A stretch of 64,000 nt of DNA from Qipengyuania psychrotolerans (lineage in GTDB: Bacteria > Pseudomonadota > Alphaproteobacteria > Sphingomonadales > Sphingomonadaceae), in NCBI RefSeq assembly GCF_019711355.1, contig NZ_CP081297.1, positions 62,001 through 126,000 of the forward strand, written 5' to 3'. Of this stretch, positions 1 to 6,165 are shown one piece after another (position 1 is the first letter of the stretch; the number at the start of each line of letters is the position of its first letter). The notes below the pieces were generated by a model. It saw only the letters and a list, made by a program, of their open reading frames with translations, was not told the origin of the DNA and searched no databases. Made by a program: the position numbers and the translations under genes.

Positions 1-547
1 TTTCCAGCGCTTCGATGTCATTGTGCTTGAACGGCACGACTTCGGCATTCCCCATCGCGCAGCCGTCCCAGATGCTGGCATGGCTATCGATGTCGAGAAC
101 GACGTAATCGCCCTTGCCCGCAATGGTCGAGATGATCCCGAGGTTTGCCTGGTAACCGGTGGAGAAGACCATCGCGTGGTCCATGCCGTAGAAGTCCTTC
201 AGGGCCTCTTCAACATCCTTGTGCCCTTGATACGTGCCATTGAGGACGCGGCTACCGGTCGTGCCCGATCCATAATCGGCCAGCGCCTGCTTGCCTGCCT
301 CGATCACGTCGGGGTCGAAGGTCATGCCCATGTAATTGTAGGTGCCGAGCAGAATGGTCTCGCGCCCGTTGCAGATTGCACGGGTCGGGCTGAGAACCTT
401 TTCCATCACGAGATTGTACGGATCTTCTATCCCGGTCGACAGGATGCTCTCGCGCAGCGCGATCATATCGTCGAACTTGGAGAACAGATCCTTGCTTTCG
501 CCTTTCAGCGTCTGCGGCTGATCGGGCTGGGAAATGCCTTCGCTCAT
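1..547 (-). CDS. spt: Serine palmitoyltransferase, N-terminal part (runs off the window)
   Basis: First committed enzyme of sphingolipid synthesis: a cytoplasmic PLP enzyme condensing L-serine with a fatty acyl thioester to 3-ketosphinganine. The visible N-terminal 182 residues read like an alpha-oxoamine synthase: a GTYNYMGM stretch, the glycine-rich YGSGTTGSRVLNGT segment, then STGYQANLGI and DSHASIWDG, the region that stacks on the PLP ring. The PLP lysine and the C-terminal half lie outside the window. The start ATG (545-547) overlaps the TGA of the upstream ACP gene as ATGA, so the two are probably translationally coupled. KBL and BioF belong to the same superfamily, but the paired dedicated ACP and the sphingomonad context favour SPT. 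Confidence 0.85.
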   Translation of the reverse strand, partial: MSEGISQPDQPQTLKGESKDLFSKFDDMIALRESILSTGIEDPYNLVMEKVLSPTRAICNGRETILLGTYNYMGMTFDPDVIEAGKQALADYGSGTTGSRVLNGTYQGHKDVEEALKDFYGMDHAMVFSTGYQANLGIISTIAGKGDYVVLDIDSHASIWDGCAMGNAEVVPFKHNDIEALE

Positions 548-789
548 GATGCGCCCTGAGATTTGTGTACGGCGTCGACCAGCTGGCCATACTTTTCGAT
601 TTCGGCCTGTTGGTTCATCGAGATGATGATGTCGAATTCGTCCTCGATCTCGGCGACGAAATCCATGACAGTCAGGCTGTCGAACTCCAGATCGTTCTGG
701 AAGCTCGTCTCCTCGGTGATGGTAACGCCCTTCTTGTTGAAGGGTTCTGCAATCTCGCGAATCTTCGCGTCGACTTCGGCTCGGTCCAT
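544..789 (-). CDS. Acyl carrier protein dedicated to sphingolipid synthesis
   Basis: An 81-residue ACP-like protein. The 4'-phosphopantetheine attachment motif is EFDSLTVMDFV, with Ser38 as the expected modified residue, followed by the acidic helix EIEDEFD. It lies immediately upstream of serine palmitoyltransferase and overlaps it by 4 bases, so the inferred role is to hand an acyl chain to that enzyme, as reported for sphingolipid-specific ACPs near spt in other alphaproteobacteria. It differs from housekeeping AcpP, where the motif is usually GADSLD, and is not next to fab genes. The family call is firm; the partner is inferred from context. Confidence 0.85.
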   Translation of the reverse strand: MDRAEVDAKIREIAEPFNKKGVTITEETSFQNDLEFDSLTVMDFVAEIEDEFDIIISMNQQAEIEKYGQLVDAVHKSQGAS

Positions 790-900
790 GAAGGGTCCAG
801 TCCTTGTATAATGCGCGGCGACCCGCAGTGAGTGCAGATCGTAACTACTAAGGCGGCAAAGCGGTTTCCGCCCCTGCTTGTCAAGCGTGGGGGCGCGTTC

Positions 901-1269
901 TCATTCTGCGACAAGGCGGCGGACGGCCGCCATGAAGGGGCCGATCGACACCGGTTTGGCAAGATAATCCTCTGCCCCGGCACCGCGAATCCGTTCCTCG
1001 TCGCCCTTGCCGGCATAAGCAGTGACCGCGAGAACCGGCACCTTGGCGAGTTCCCGATCATCCTTGATCTGTGCAATCAGGTCCACGCCGCTGACGCCGG
1101 GAAGCTGGATATCCATGATGACGAGATCAGGCGCGAATTTGCGCGCGGTGGCAAGCACATTGCTGCCATCTGCAACCGGAACGACTTCGTGCCCGTTCGC
1201 CTTGAGGACGTCGCAGAACAATTTCCGATTTAGGTCGTTATCCTCGACAACGAGTATTCTCTTTGCCAC
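901..1269 (-). CDS. divK: DivK-like single-domain response regulator
   Basis: A stand-alone receiver domain of 122 residues with no output domain. Conserved positions are visible: the acidic pair in VVEDND (residues 8-12), phospho-acceptor Asp53 in VIMDIQLPG, the switch Thr in VTAYA and Lys105 in AKPVS. Caulobacter DivK has the same length and the same KGDEERIR segment. In that pathway DivK tunes DivJ/PleC/DivL and through them CtrA, whose gene is also in this window. The start is a GTG at 1267-1269, preceded by AGGAGG about 10 bases upstream; extending the frame to earlier codons adds unrelated sequence. It is divergent from the DUF3572 gene. Confidence 0.85.
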   Translation of the reverse strand: MAKRILVVEDNDLNRKLFCDVLKANGHEVVPVADGSNVLATARKFAPDLVIMDIQLPGVSGVDLIAQIKDDRELAKVPVLAVTAYAGKGDEERIRGAGAEDYLAKPVSIGPFMAAVRRLVAE

Positions 1270-1322
1270 GTGACTGCCGCCTCCTGCGAATGAGCGTCGG
1301 GGCATAGGGACAAGCGAAAGGG

Positions 1323-1607
1323 CTGACAATTCCACACCGGGACAAATCGGACGAAACACGCGCACCGGAAGTTCTGGCGCTGGAGGCGCTTGGCTGGGCT
1401 CTGGTAGACGAGCGGCGTGCCGAACGCCTGCTTTCGCTAACCGGCCTGACGCCAGAGCGCCTGCGCCACGGCATTGGCGAGCGTTCGGTCCAGGCGGCAA
1501 TCCTCGAATTCCTCGCAAATCACGAGCCCGACCTTATCTCGGCAGCAGACGCGCTGGGCACAACGCCCGAAGCGCTGATTGCTGCACACAGGAGCCTATC
1601 CGCATGA
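1323..1607 (+). CDS. DUF3572 family protein, apparent CTG start
   Basis: A small protein of about 94 residues, known only as the alphaproteobacterial family DUF3572; function unknown. The frame reads EVLALEALGWALVDERR, then LTGLTPERLRHGIGERS, then FLANHEPDLISAADALG, ending at TGA 1605-1607, which overlaps the ATG of the HAD hydrolase. An in-frame TAG lies at 1305-1307, and between it and the conserved domain there is no ATG, GTG or TTG. The best candidate start is CTG at 1323 (giving an N-terminus TIPHRDKSDE after the initiator), or ATT at 1329. No strong ribosome binding site is visible. A start-codon-restricted gene caller would miss this gene. Confidence 0.72.
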   Translation: MTIPHRDKSDETRAPEVLALEALGWALVDERRAERLLSLTGLTPERLRHGIGERSVQAAILEFLANHEPDLISAADALGTTPEALIAAHRSLSA

Positions 1608-2233
1608 GCCGCCCGCTGATCATTTCCGATTGCGACGAAGTCCTGCTCTACATGGTCTCGCCATTCCGTGACTGGCTGGACGAGGAGCAGGGGATCGAGT
1701 TTCACATGGGCACAAATGATTTTTCGCAGGCCCTGCGCTGGCAAGAGAACGGAGAAGTTCTAGCGCCGGAGGAGATCTGGCGGATGCTGGGCAAGTTCTT
1801 CGACACCGAGATGCACCGGCAGTCGCCGATCCCCGGTGCCATCGAAGGGATCAACGCGCTTGGCGAAAAAGCCGATGTCGTCATCCTGACGAACCTCGTC
1901 GACAAGCGCCAGCAGATGCGTACCGAGCAACTGGCCGACCATGGCCTGGATGCGCGCGTTTTCACGAACCAGGGCCCCAAGGGTCCGGCGCTGCAGAAAA
2001 TCCTCGACGAGTACAATCCGACCAAGGCGATCTTCATCGACGATCTGGCGCAGCATCATCGCTCCGCCCGCGAAACGATAGGTAGCATTACCACGCTGCA
2101 TCTTTGCGGGGAGCCCATGTTGGCGCCCCATATCGACTGCGCACATACATCTGGGCACGCCGATGCGCGGATCGATACGTGGGACCATGCCCTTCCGTGG
2201 TTGATGGGCGAACTGGAGAAAGAACCCGCATGA
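1604..2233 (+). CDS. HAD-superfamily hydrolase
   Basis: A 209-residue cytoplasmic phosphohydrolase-like protein. HAD motifs are in order: SDCDEVL near residue 8 (motif I, nucleophile Asp and acid/base Asp separated by Cys), VILTN near 97 (motif II), the lysine in GPKGPA, and IFIDDL near 146 (motif III acidic pair). All catalytic positions are present, so an active phosphatase is likely; the substrate cannot be told from sequence. It overlaps DUF3572 upstream and RidA downstream through ATGA junctions, so it is translated as part of one operon. Confidence 0.8.
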   Translation: MSRPLIISDCDEVLLYMVSPFRDWLDEEQGIEFHMGTNDFSQALRWQENGEVLAPEEIWRMLGKFFDTEMHRQSPIPGAIEGINALGEKADVVILTNLVDKRQQMRTEQLADHGLDARVFTNQGPKGPALQKILDEYNPTKAIFIDDLAQHHRSARETIGSITTLHLCGEPMLAPHIDCAHTSGHADARIDTWDHALPWLMGELEKEPA

Positions 2234-2688
2234 ACATCGAAGCAAGACTGACCGAACTTGGTATCACCCTGCCGCAGGCAGCGGCTCCGGTGGCGAGCTA
2301 TCAGCCGATCGTCATTGCAGGCGAGACGGCCTACATTTCCGGCCAGCTCCCGTTCGTTGACGGCAAGCTGGTAACCGGCAAGCTGGGCGCCGCTGTGACG
2401 CTTGAACAAGGGCAGCAAGCGGCCCGTGCTTGCGGACTGATGATCATTGCGCAGCTGAAGGCTGCGGGTCTTCTCGAACGTGTCGCGCAAGTGGTAAAGT
2501 TGGGCGGTTTCGTGGCCAGCACTCCCGATTTTTCCGACCAGCCCAAGGTCGTGAACGGCACAAGCGATCTCATGTTCGAAGTCTTCGGAGATGCGGGCCT
2601 GCACGCCCGCAGTGCAGTGGGCGTACCCGTCCTTCCGCTCGATGCTGCAGTAGAGGTCGACGCGATTGTCGCTATTCGCCCCGCTTGA
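2230..2688 (+). CDS. RidA/YjgF/YER057c family protein
   Basis: A 152-residue protein of the RidA superfamily, whose characterised members hydrolyse reactive enamine/imine intermediates released by PLP enzymes. Matching segments are AYISGQLPFVDGKL, the long helix GQQAARACGLMIIAQLK, VVKLGGFVAST and the C-terminal RSAVGVPVLPLDAAVEVDAI. The Arg near the C-terminus (ARSAVG) corresponds to the conserved substrate-binding Arg. It is longer than canonical RidA (about 128 residues) and resembles the YjgF-like subgroup with an N-terminal ARLTELGITLP extension. The ATG at 2230 overlaps the HAD stop. The PLP enzyme it protects is not evident here. Confidence 0.88.
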   Translation: MNIEARLTELGITLPQAAAPVASYQPIVIAGETAYISGQLPFVDGKLVTGKLGAAVTLEQGQQAARACGLMIIAQLKAAGLLERVAQVVKLGGFVASTPDFSDQPKVVNGTSDLMFEVFGDAGLHARSAVGVPVLPLDAAVEVDAIVAIRPA

Positions 2689-3433
2689 TCGGATCATCGT
2701 GCCGTCTCCGGACCCGGACCGGACTGGATGGCTGCGCGACTGGACCTATGCCCACCGAGGGCTGCACAGTCCGGGAATTCCCGAAAATTCGCTTGCCGGT
2801 TTCGAGCTCGCAGCTGAGCAGGGGCTTGGCATCGAATGCGATATCCAGCGCAGCCGCGACGATGCAGCCATGCTGGTTCATGACTGGGAGCTCGAGCGGC
2901 TGACCGGCATCTCCGGACGCCTGGCGGACTATAGCGCGGACCAGCTCGCACAGATCGCCTTCCTGGACAGTGAGCACAAGCTTGCCCGGCTGGACGACCT
3001 GCTCGAAATCGCTGCGGGCCGGGTTCCGCTGCTCATCGAGATAAAGTCCCGGCGCCGCTATGATGTCGAAGAAAGCTGCGCAGCTGTTCGCGATGCCCTC
3101 GCGGGTTATGACGGCCTGCACGCGGTGATGAGCTTCGATCCCCGTGTAAGCCGGTGGTTTGCAGAACACTCGCCGGAAACGGTGCGCGGTCTCGTAATGC
3201 GCGAAGACGAACATGGAATGACGCAGCAAGCATGGCAGCGCCGCCTGGCGCTGTGGTTCGCAAAGCCCGAATTCATCGCATATCACGTTGCGGCGCTTCC
3301 CAGCCCCATGGTGGCGGGTCTCCGGAAACGCGGAATGCCGGTGCTGACATGGACAGTGAATTCTCCTGAAACCCGCGCTGTCGGGCTGCGCCATGCCGAT
3401 GCCTTGATCGCCGAGGGAGAAGGGCTGGCGTGA
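2666..3433 (+). CDS. Glycerophosphodiester phosphodiesterase family protein
   Basis: A 255-residue GDPD-type TIM barrel that would hydrolyse glycerophosphodiesters to glycerol-3-phosphate and an alcohol. Signature segments are YAHRGLHS with the catalytic His-Arg, PENSLAGF, IECDIQRSRD with metal-binding Glu and Asp, and MLVHDWELERLTG with the second catalytic His. The barrel continues with LIEIKS and ends at VLTWTVNS. I chose the TTG at 2666 because GAGG sits 9 bases upstream (2653-2656), although the gene then overlaps ridA by 23 bases; GTG 2699 is the alternative. No signal peptide, so probably cytoplasmic (UgpQ-like). Confidence 0.85.
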   Translation: MSLFAPLDRIIVPSPDPDRTGWLRDWTYAHRGLHSPGIPENSLAGFELAAEQGLGIECDIQRSRDDAAMLVHDWELERLTGISGRLADYSADQLAQIAFLDSEHKLARLDDLLEIAAGRVPLLIEIKSRRRYDVEESCAAVRDALAGYDGLHAVMSFDPRVSRWFAEHSPETVRGLVMREDEHGMTQQAWQRRLALWFAKPEFIAYHVAALPSPMVAGLRKRGMPVLTWTVNSPETRAVGLRHADALIAEGEGLA

Positions 3434-4560
3434 GCGAACTTGCCGCGAGAGTGGCCGGATCGGTCGGCGCGATAGACCGCGCCGCCTGGAACGCGCTGGC
3501 GGGCGACAATCCATTCGTCAGCCATGAATTTCTGACGGCACTCGAAGATTCCGGCAGCGTCGATGCAGGTACCGGCTGGCAAAGTGCGCCGCTGGTAATC
3601 TCGGCCGAGGGCGGGCCGCCGCTTGCCGCGATGCCCGCCTATCTCAAGGGCCACAGTCAGGGCGAGTTCGTGTTCGATCATGCATGGGCGGACGCATATG
3701 AGCGGGCAGGGGGCCAATATTACCCCAAGCTGCAAATCGCCGTTCCATTCACGCCGGCAACGGGACCGCGGCTGCTACTGTCCGACACTTCGCTTGCAAG
3801 GCCGCTGCTTTCCGCGGCGGAGCATCTTTGCCTGCAGAACGGATTTTCAAGCGCCCATGCGACCTTCATTGAACCGGATCAGGTCCCGCTGTTCGAACAG
3901 GCCGGTTGGATGCTGCGCAAGGACATCCAGTTCCATTGGCAGAACCGGGATTTTGCCAGCTTCGAAGACTTTCTCGGCACACTCACTTCTCGCAAGCGCA
4001 AGGATTTGCGCAAGGAGCGCGCAGCGGGACAACAAGGTCTGGAAATCGTCCGGCTACGCGGTGGCGACATCAAGCCGGCGCATTGGGATGCCTTCTGGTT
4101 GTTCTACCAAGACACCGGCGCGCGCAAATGGGGGCAACCCTATCTGACCCGCGATGCATTTGACCTCTTCAGCCAGCGGATGGGCGACCGGTTGATGCTC
4201 GTACTGGCTCTGGAGGAAGGGACGCCGATCGCCGGAGCGCTCAATTTCATTGGGGGGGAGGCACTTTACGGGCGATATTGGGGCTGCACGAAGGACGTGC
4301 GGTTCCTGCATTTCGAACTATGTTACTATCAGGCGATCGATGCCGCCATCGAACTGGGCCTGTCCCGCGTCGAGGCGGGTGCACAGGGCGGTCACAAGCT
4401 TGCCAGGGGGTACGAACCGGTCGAAACCGTGTCGGCTCACTGGATTGCAGATCCGGGTTTTCGCGAAGCGATTTCGGATTTTCTCGAACGAGAGCGTGCG
4501 GGAATCGCTTCCGACAGAAATTACCTGGCAGATCGCCTGCCATTCCGGCGCGGCGAATGA
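3430..4560 (+). CDS. FemAB-like / GNAT-fold acyltransferase (DUF482 family)
   Basis: A 376-residue protein of the family often annotated as peptidogalycan biosynthesis protein or GNAT acetyltransferase (COG3146/DUF482). Recognisable parts are NALAGDNPFVSHEFL near the N-terminus, QYYPKLQIAVPFTPATGPR in the middle, SRKRKDLRKER, LNFIGGEALYGRYWG and the C-terminal VEAGAQGGHKLARGYEPV. Homologues are thought to transfer an acyl or aminoacyl group, but no substrate is established. It starts at GTG 3430, overlapping the GDPD stop, and is the last gene of the chain from 1323, converging on the Sel1 gene. Confidence 0.8.
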   Translation: MSELAARVAGSVGAIDRAAWNALAGDNPFVSHEFLTALEDSGSVDAGTGWQSAPLVISAEGGPPLAAMPAYLKGHSQGEFVFDHAWADAYERAGGQYYPKLQIAVPFTPATGPRLLLSDTSLARPLLSAAEHLCLQNGFSSAHATFIEPDQVPLFEQAGWMLRKDIQFHWQNRDFASFEDFLGTLTSRKRKDLRKERAAGQQGLEIVRLRGGDIKPAHWDAFWLFYQDTGARKWGQPYLTRDAFDLFSQRMGDRLMLVLALEEGTPIAGALNFIGGEALYGRYWGCTKDVRFLHFELCYYQAIDAAIELGLSRVEAGAQGGHKLARGYEPVETVSAHWIADPGFREAISDFLERERAGIASDRNYLADRLPFRRGE

Positions 4561-4564
4561 ATTG

Positions 4565-4897
4565 TCAGGCGACCTTGCGCTGGCCTTCGCTGAGCCACTG
4601 ACGCGCACGGCGCTGGGCTTCTGAAATTTCTCGGGCAGTCATTTCGTCGGAAATATCGGCGCGGCACCATGCGGCCTCTTCGTGACCTTTCGATGCGGCG
4701 ATGTTGAACCATTTGTGGGCCTCGATCATGTCGCACGCAACGCCGTGGCTGCCGGTCGAAAACGCTACGCCAAGGTCGTAAAGCGCGTCGGTGCTGCCTT
4801 GTTCATACGCACCCAGATACTGGGCGATGGTCGCCTCGCCCTGGCTGTTCTGGTCGATCCGGCCTGCGCCGCCTTCGATGCTGGTAAGTACGGTCAT
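4565..4897 (-). CDS. Small Sel1-repeat protein
   Basis: A 110-residue cytoplasmic protein containing one clear Sel1/TPR-like repeat at about residues 38-75: ALYDLGVAFSTG, then EAHKWFNIAASKGHEEAAW. Sel1 repeats form helical pairs used for protein contacts; a single repeat is unusually few and suggests an adaptor or a relic of a longer protein. A purine-rich AGGGGGGAG lies about 8 bases upstream of the ATG. It converges with the FemAB-like gene and is divergent from dksA. Biological role unknown. Confidence 0.75.
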   Translation of the reverse strand: MTVLTSIEGGAGRIDQNSQGEATIAQYLGAYEQGSTDALYDLGVAFSTGSHGVACDMIEAHKWFNIAASKGHEEAAWCRADISDEMTAREISEAQRRARQWLSEGQRKVA

Positions 4898-4975
4898 TTT
4901 GAACTCCCCCCTAAGTCCGGCCCCCCGGCCGGTTGAGGACAGTCCTCCCCCTTTATGGTCAATAAAAGGTTAACG

Positions 4976-4997
4976 CCGATTGTTACAAATCAATCGG
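4976..4997. repeat. Perfect inverted repeat between sel1 gene and dksA
   Basis: CCGATTG (4976-4982) and CAATCGG (4991-4997) form a perfect 7-bp dyad around the 8-base centre TTACAAAT. It lies in the divergent 283-base region between the Sel1 gene and dksA and has no T-run on either side, so it looks more like an operator than a terminator. The rest of this intergenic region shows a GAGGAC/GTCCTC dyad near 4934-4946 and nothing else I can name. Confidence 0.3.
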
Positions 4998-5180
4998 GGT
5001 GGCGCCGGTTCTGCGATGAAATTGCCACAGGCTGGGGACAGTCTTCCTGATTGCTCCTTGTGCCGTTCACAGGTGCGACCTATAGGCCGCGCCATCGACA
5101 GGCGGCGTGGTACCGGAAACATCCGGACTGGCGGGTTAACGCGGCCACTTGTGATGATGGGAAGAAGGATAAAGAGGTCA

Positions 5181-5639
5181 ATGGCCACTTCGGCTTCGAA
5201 TGTTTCCGAAAAGCTAGAACAGGCAAGGGCTGCGGTCGATCCGGACTATGTCCCTTCGGATGACGAAGAATACATGAGCGAACGCCAGCTCAACTATTTC
5301 AGAATGTTATTGCTCGACTGGAAGAAGTCGATTCACGATGCAGCCGGGCACACGCTGCAGTCGCTGAAAGATGGCCCCATCCGCGAGCCTGATCTGAACG
5401 ATCGCGCGAGCTCGGAAACCGACTGGGGGATTGAACTCAGGACCCGTGACCGCCAGCGCAAACTTATCGCAAAAATCGATTCCGCCCTGCGCAATATCGA
5501 CAAGGGCGAATACGGTTATTGCGAAGTGACCGGTGATCCTATCGGCCTGCGCCGACTGATTGCCCGTCCCGTTGCGACCATGACAGTCGAAGCTCAGACT
5601 GCGCATGAGCGCAAGGAAAAGGTATCGCGCGACGATTGA
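5181..5639 (+). CDS. dksA: DksA, RNA polymerase-binding transcription factor (zinc-ligand-poor variant)
   Basis: A 152-residue DksA/TraR-family factor that inserts a coiled coil into the RNA polymerase secondary channel and works with ppGpp. The coiled coil spans about residues 33-108, with the acidic tip DLNDRAS (Asp71, Asp74) conserved. The C-terminal GEYGYCEVTGDPIGLRRLIARP keeps the family fold, but of the four E. coli zinc cysteines (114, 117, 135, 138) only Cys114 remains; the others are Thr117, Thr135 and Ala138. Zinc-independent folding is therefore expected. The ATG at 5181 follows AAAGAGG; extension of the frame upstream to 4980 has no family similarity. Confidence 0.9.
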   Translation: MATSASNVSEKLEQARAAVDPDYVPSDDEEYMSERQLNYFRMLLLDWKKSIHDAAGHTLQSLKDGPIREPDLNDRASSETDWGIELRTRDRQRKLIAKIDSALRNIDKGEYGYCEVTGDPIGLRRLIARPVATMTVEAQTAHERKEKVSRDD

Positions 5640-5719
5640 TGGCGGAGCGAATTGTTGCCGCTCGGGTAACCATTTCTTCATTTGTAAAACGCTAGATTTT
5701 GCCCTTGGGGCATGGCTCG

Positions 5720-5735
5720 TTAAGTCGTGCATTAA
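5720..5735. promoter_or_regulatory. TTAA-N8-TTAA motif upstream of the PilZ gene
   Basis: Two TTAA half sites (5720-5723 and 5732-5735) sit just before the PilZ coding sequence. The CtrA consensus is TTAA-N7-TTAA, so this has the right half sites but one extra base of spacing. CtrA is encoded in this window. Weak candidate only. Confidence 0.25.
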
Positions 5736-5742
5736 CAGTGTA

Positions 5743-6126
5743 ATGGCGGAGTCGGCGCACTTGTCTATGATGGACACGCGAAACCTTAATCGGGACAGCC
5801 TTTTCCTGACGGCCGTGCTACGCCGCGATGCCGATTCCGACGGCACTACCATCAAGGTCCGTAATCTGTCCGATGGCGGAATGATGGCGGAGGGGGTTCT
5901 GGCACTGTCTCGCGGCGATCGTTTGACTGTCGAACTGCGCAATCTCAAGCCCGTGGCCGGCACCGTTGCGTGGACACAGGGCAACCGCGTCGGCATTGCG
6001 TTCGACGAAGAAATCGACGCCAAGGCGGCACGCGCTCGGCCCGCTGCCTCGCAGGCCGAGGCTCCGCGGTATTCCCGGCCAATCGGCATCCCTAACCATG
6101 GCGTGGGCGCGGTCCGCAAAGTCTGA
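5743..6126 (+). CDS. PilZ-domain protein
   Basis: A 127-residue single PilZ domain, the c-di-GMP receptor fold. Both ligand motifs are intact: RxxxR as RNLNR (Arg13, Arg17) and NxSxxG as NLSDGG (Asn41, Ser43, Gly46). The barrel continues with LSRGDRLTVELRN and ends at VAWTQGNRVGIAFDEEID. The C-terminal 35 residues are Ala/Pro-rich and probably disordered. I start at ATG 5743; ATG 5767 is possible and would still keep RxxxR. Partner unknown. A TTAA-N8-TTAA motif lies immediately upstream. Confidence 0.82.
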   Translation: MAESAHLSMMDTRNLNRDSLFLTAVLRRDADSDGTTIKVRNLSDGGMMAEGVLALSRGDRLTVELRNLKPVAGTVAWTQGNRVGIAFDEEIDAKAARARPAASQAEAPRYSRPIGIPNHGVGAVRKV

Positions 6127-6165
6127 CCTGCTTGCGTGATCGCGCTGCGCTGCTAACTCGGCACC

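Noticed and set aside
865..895. CGCCCC/GGGGCG hairpin between divK and acp as a terminator
   Set aside because: The stem is real, but neither strand continues into a T-run, so I could not support a terminator.
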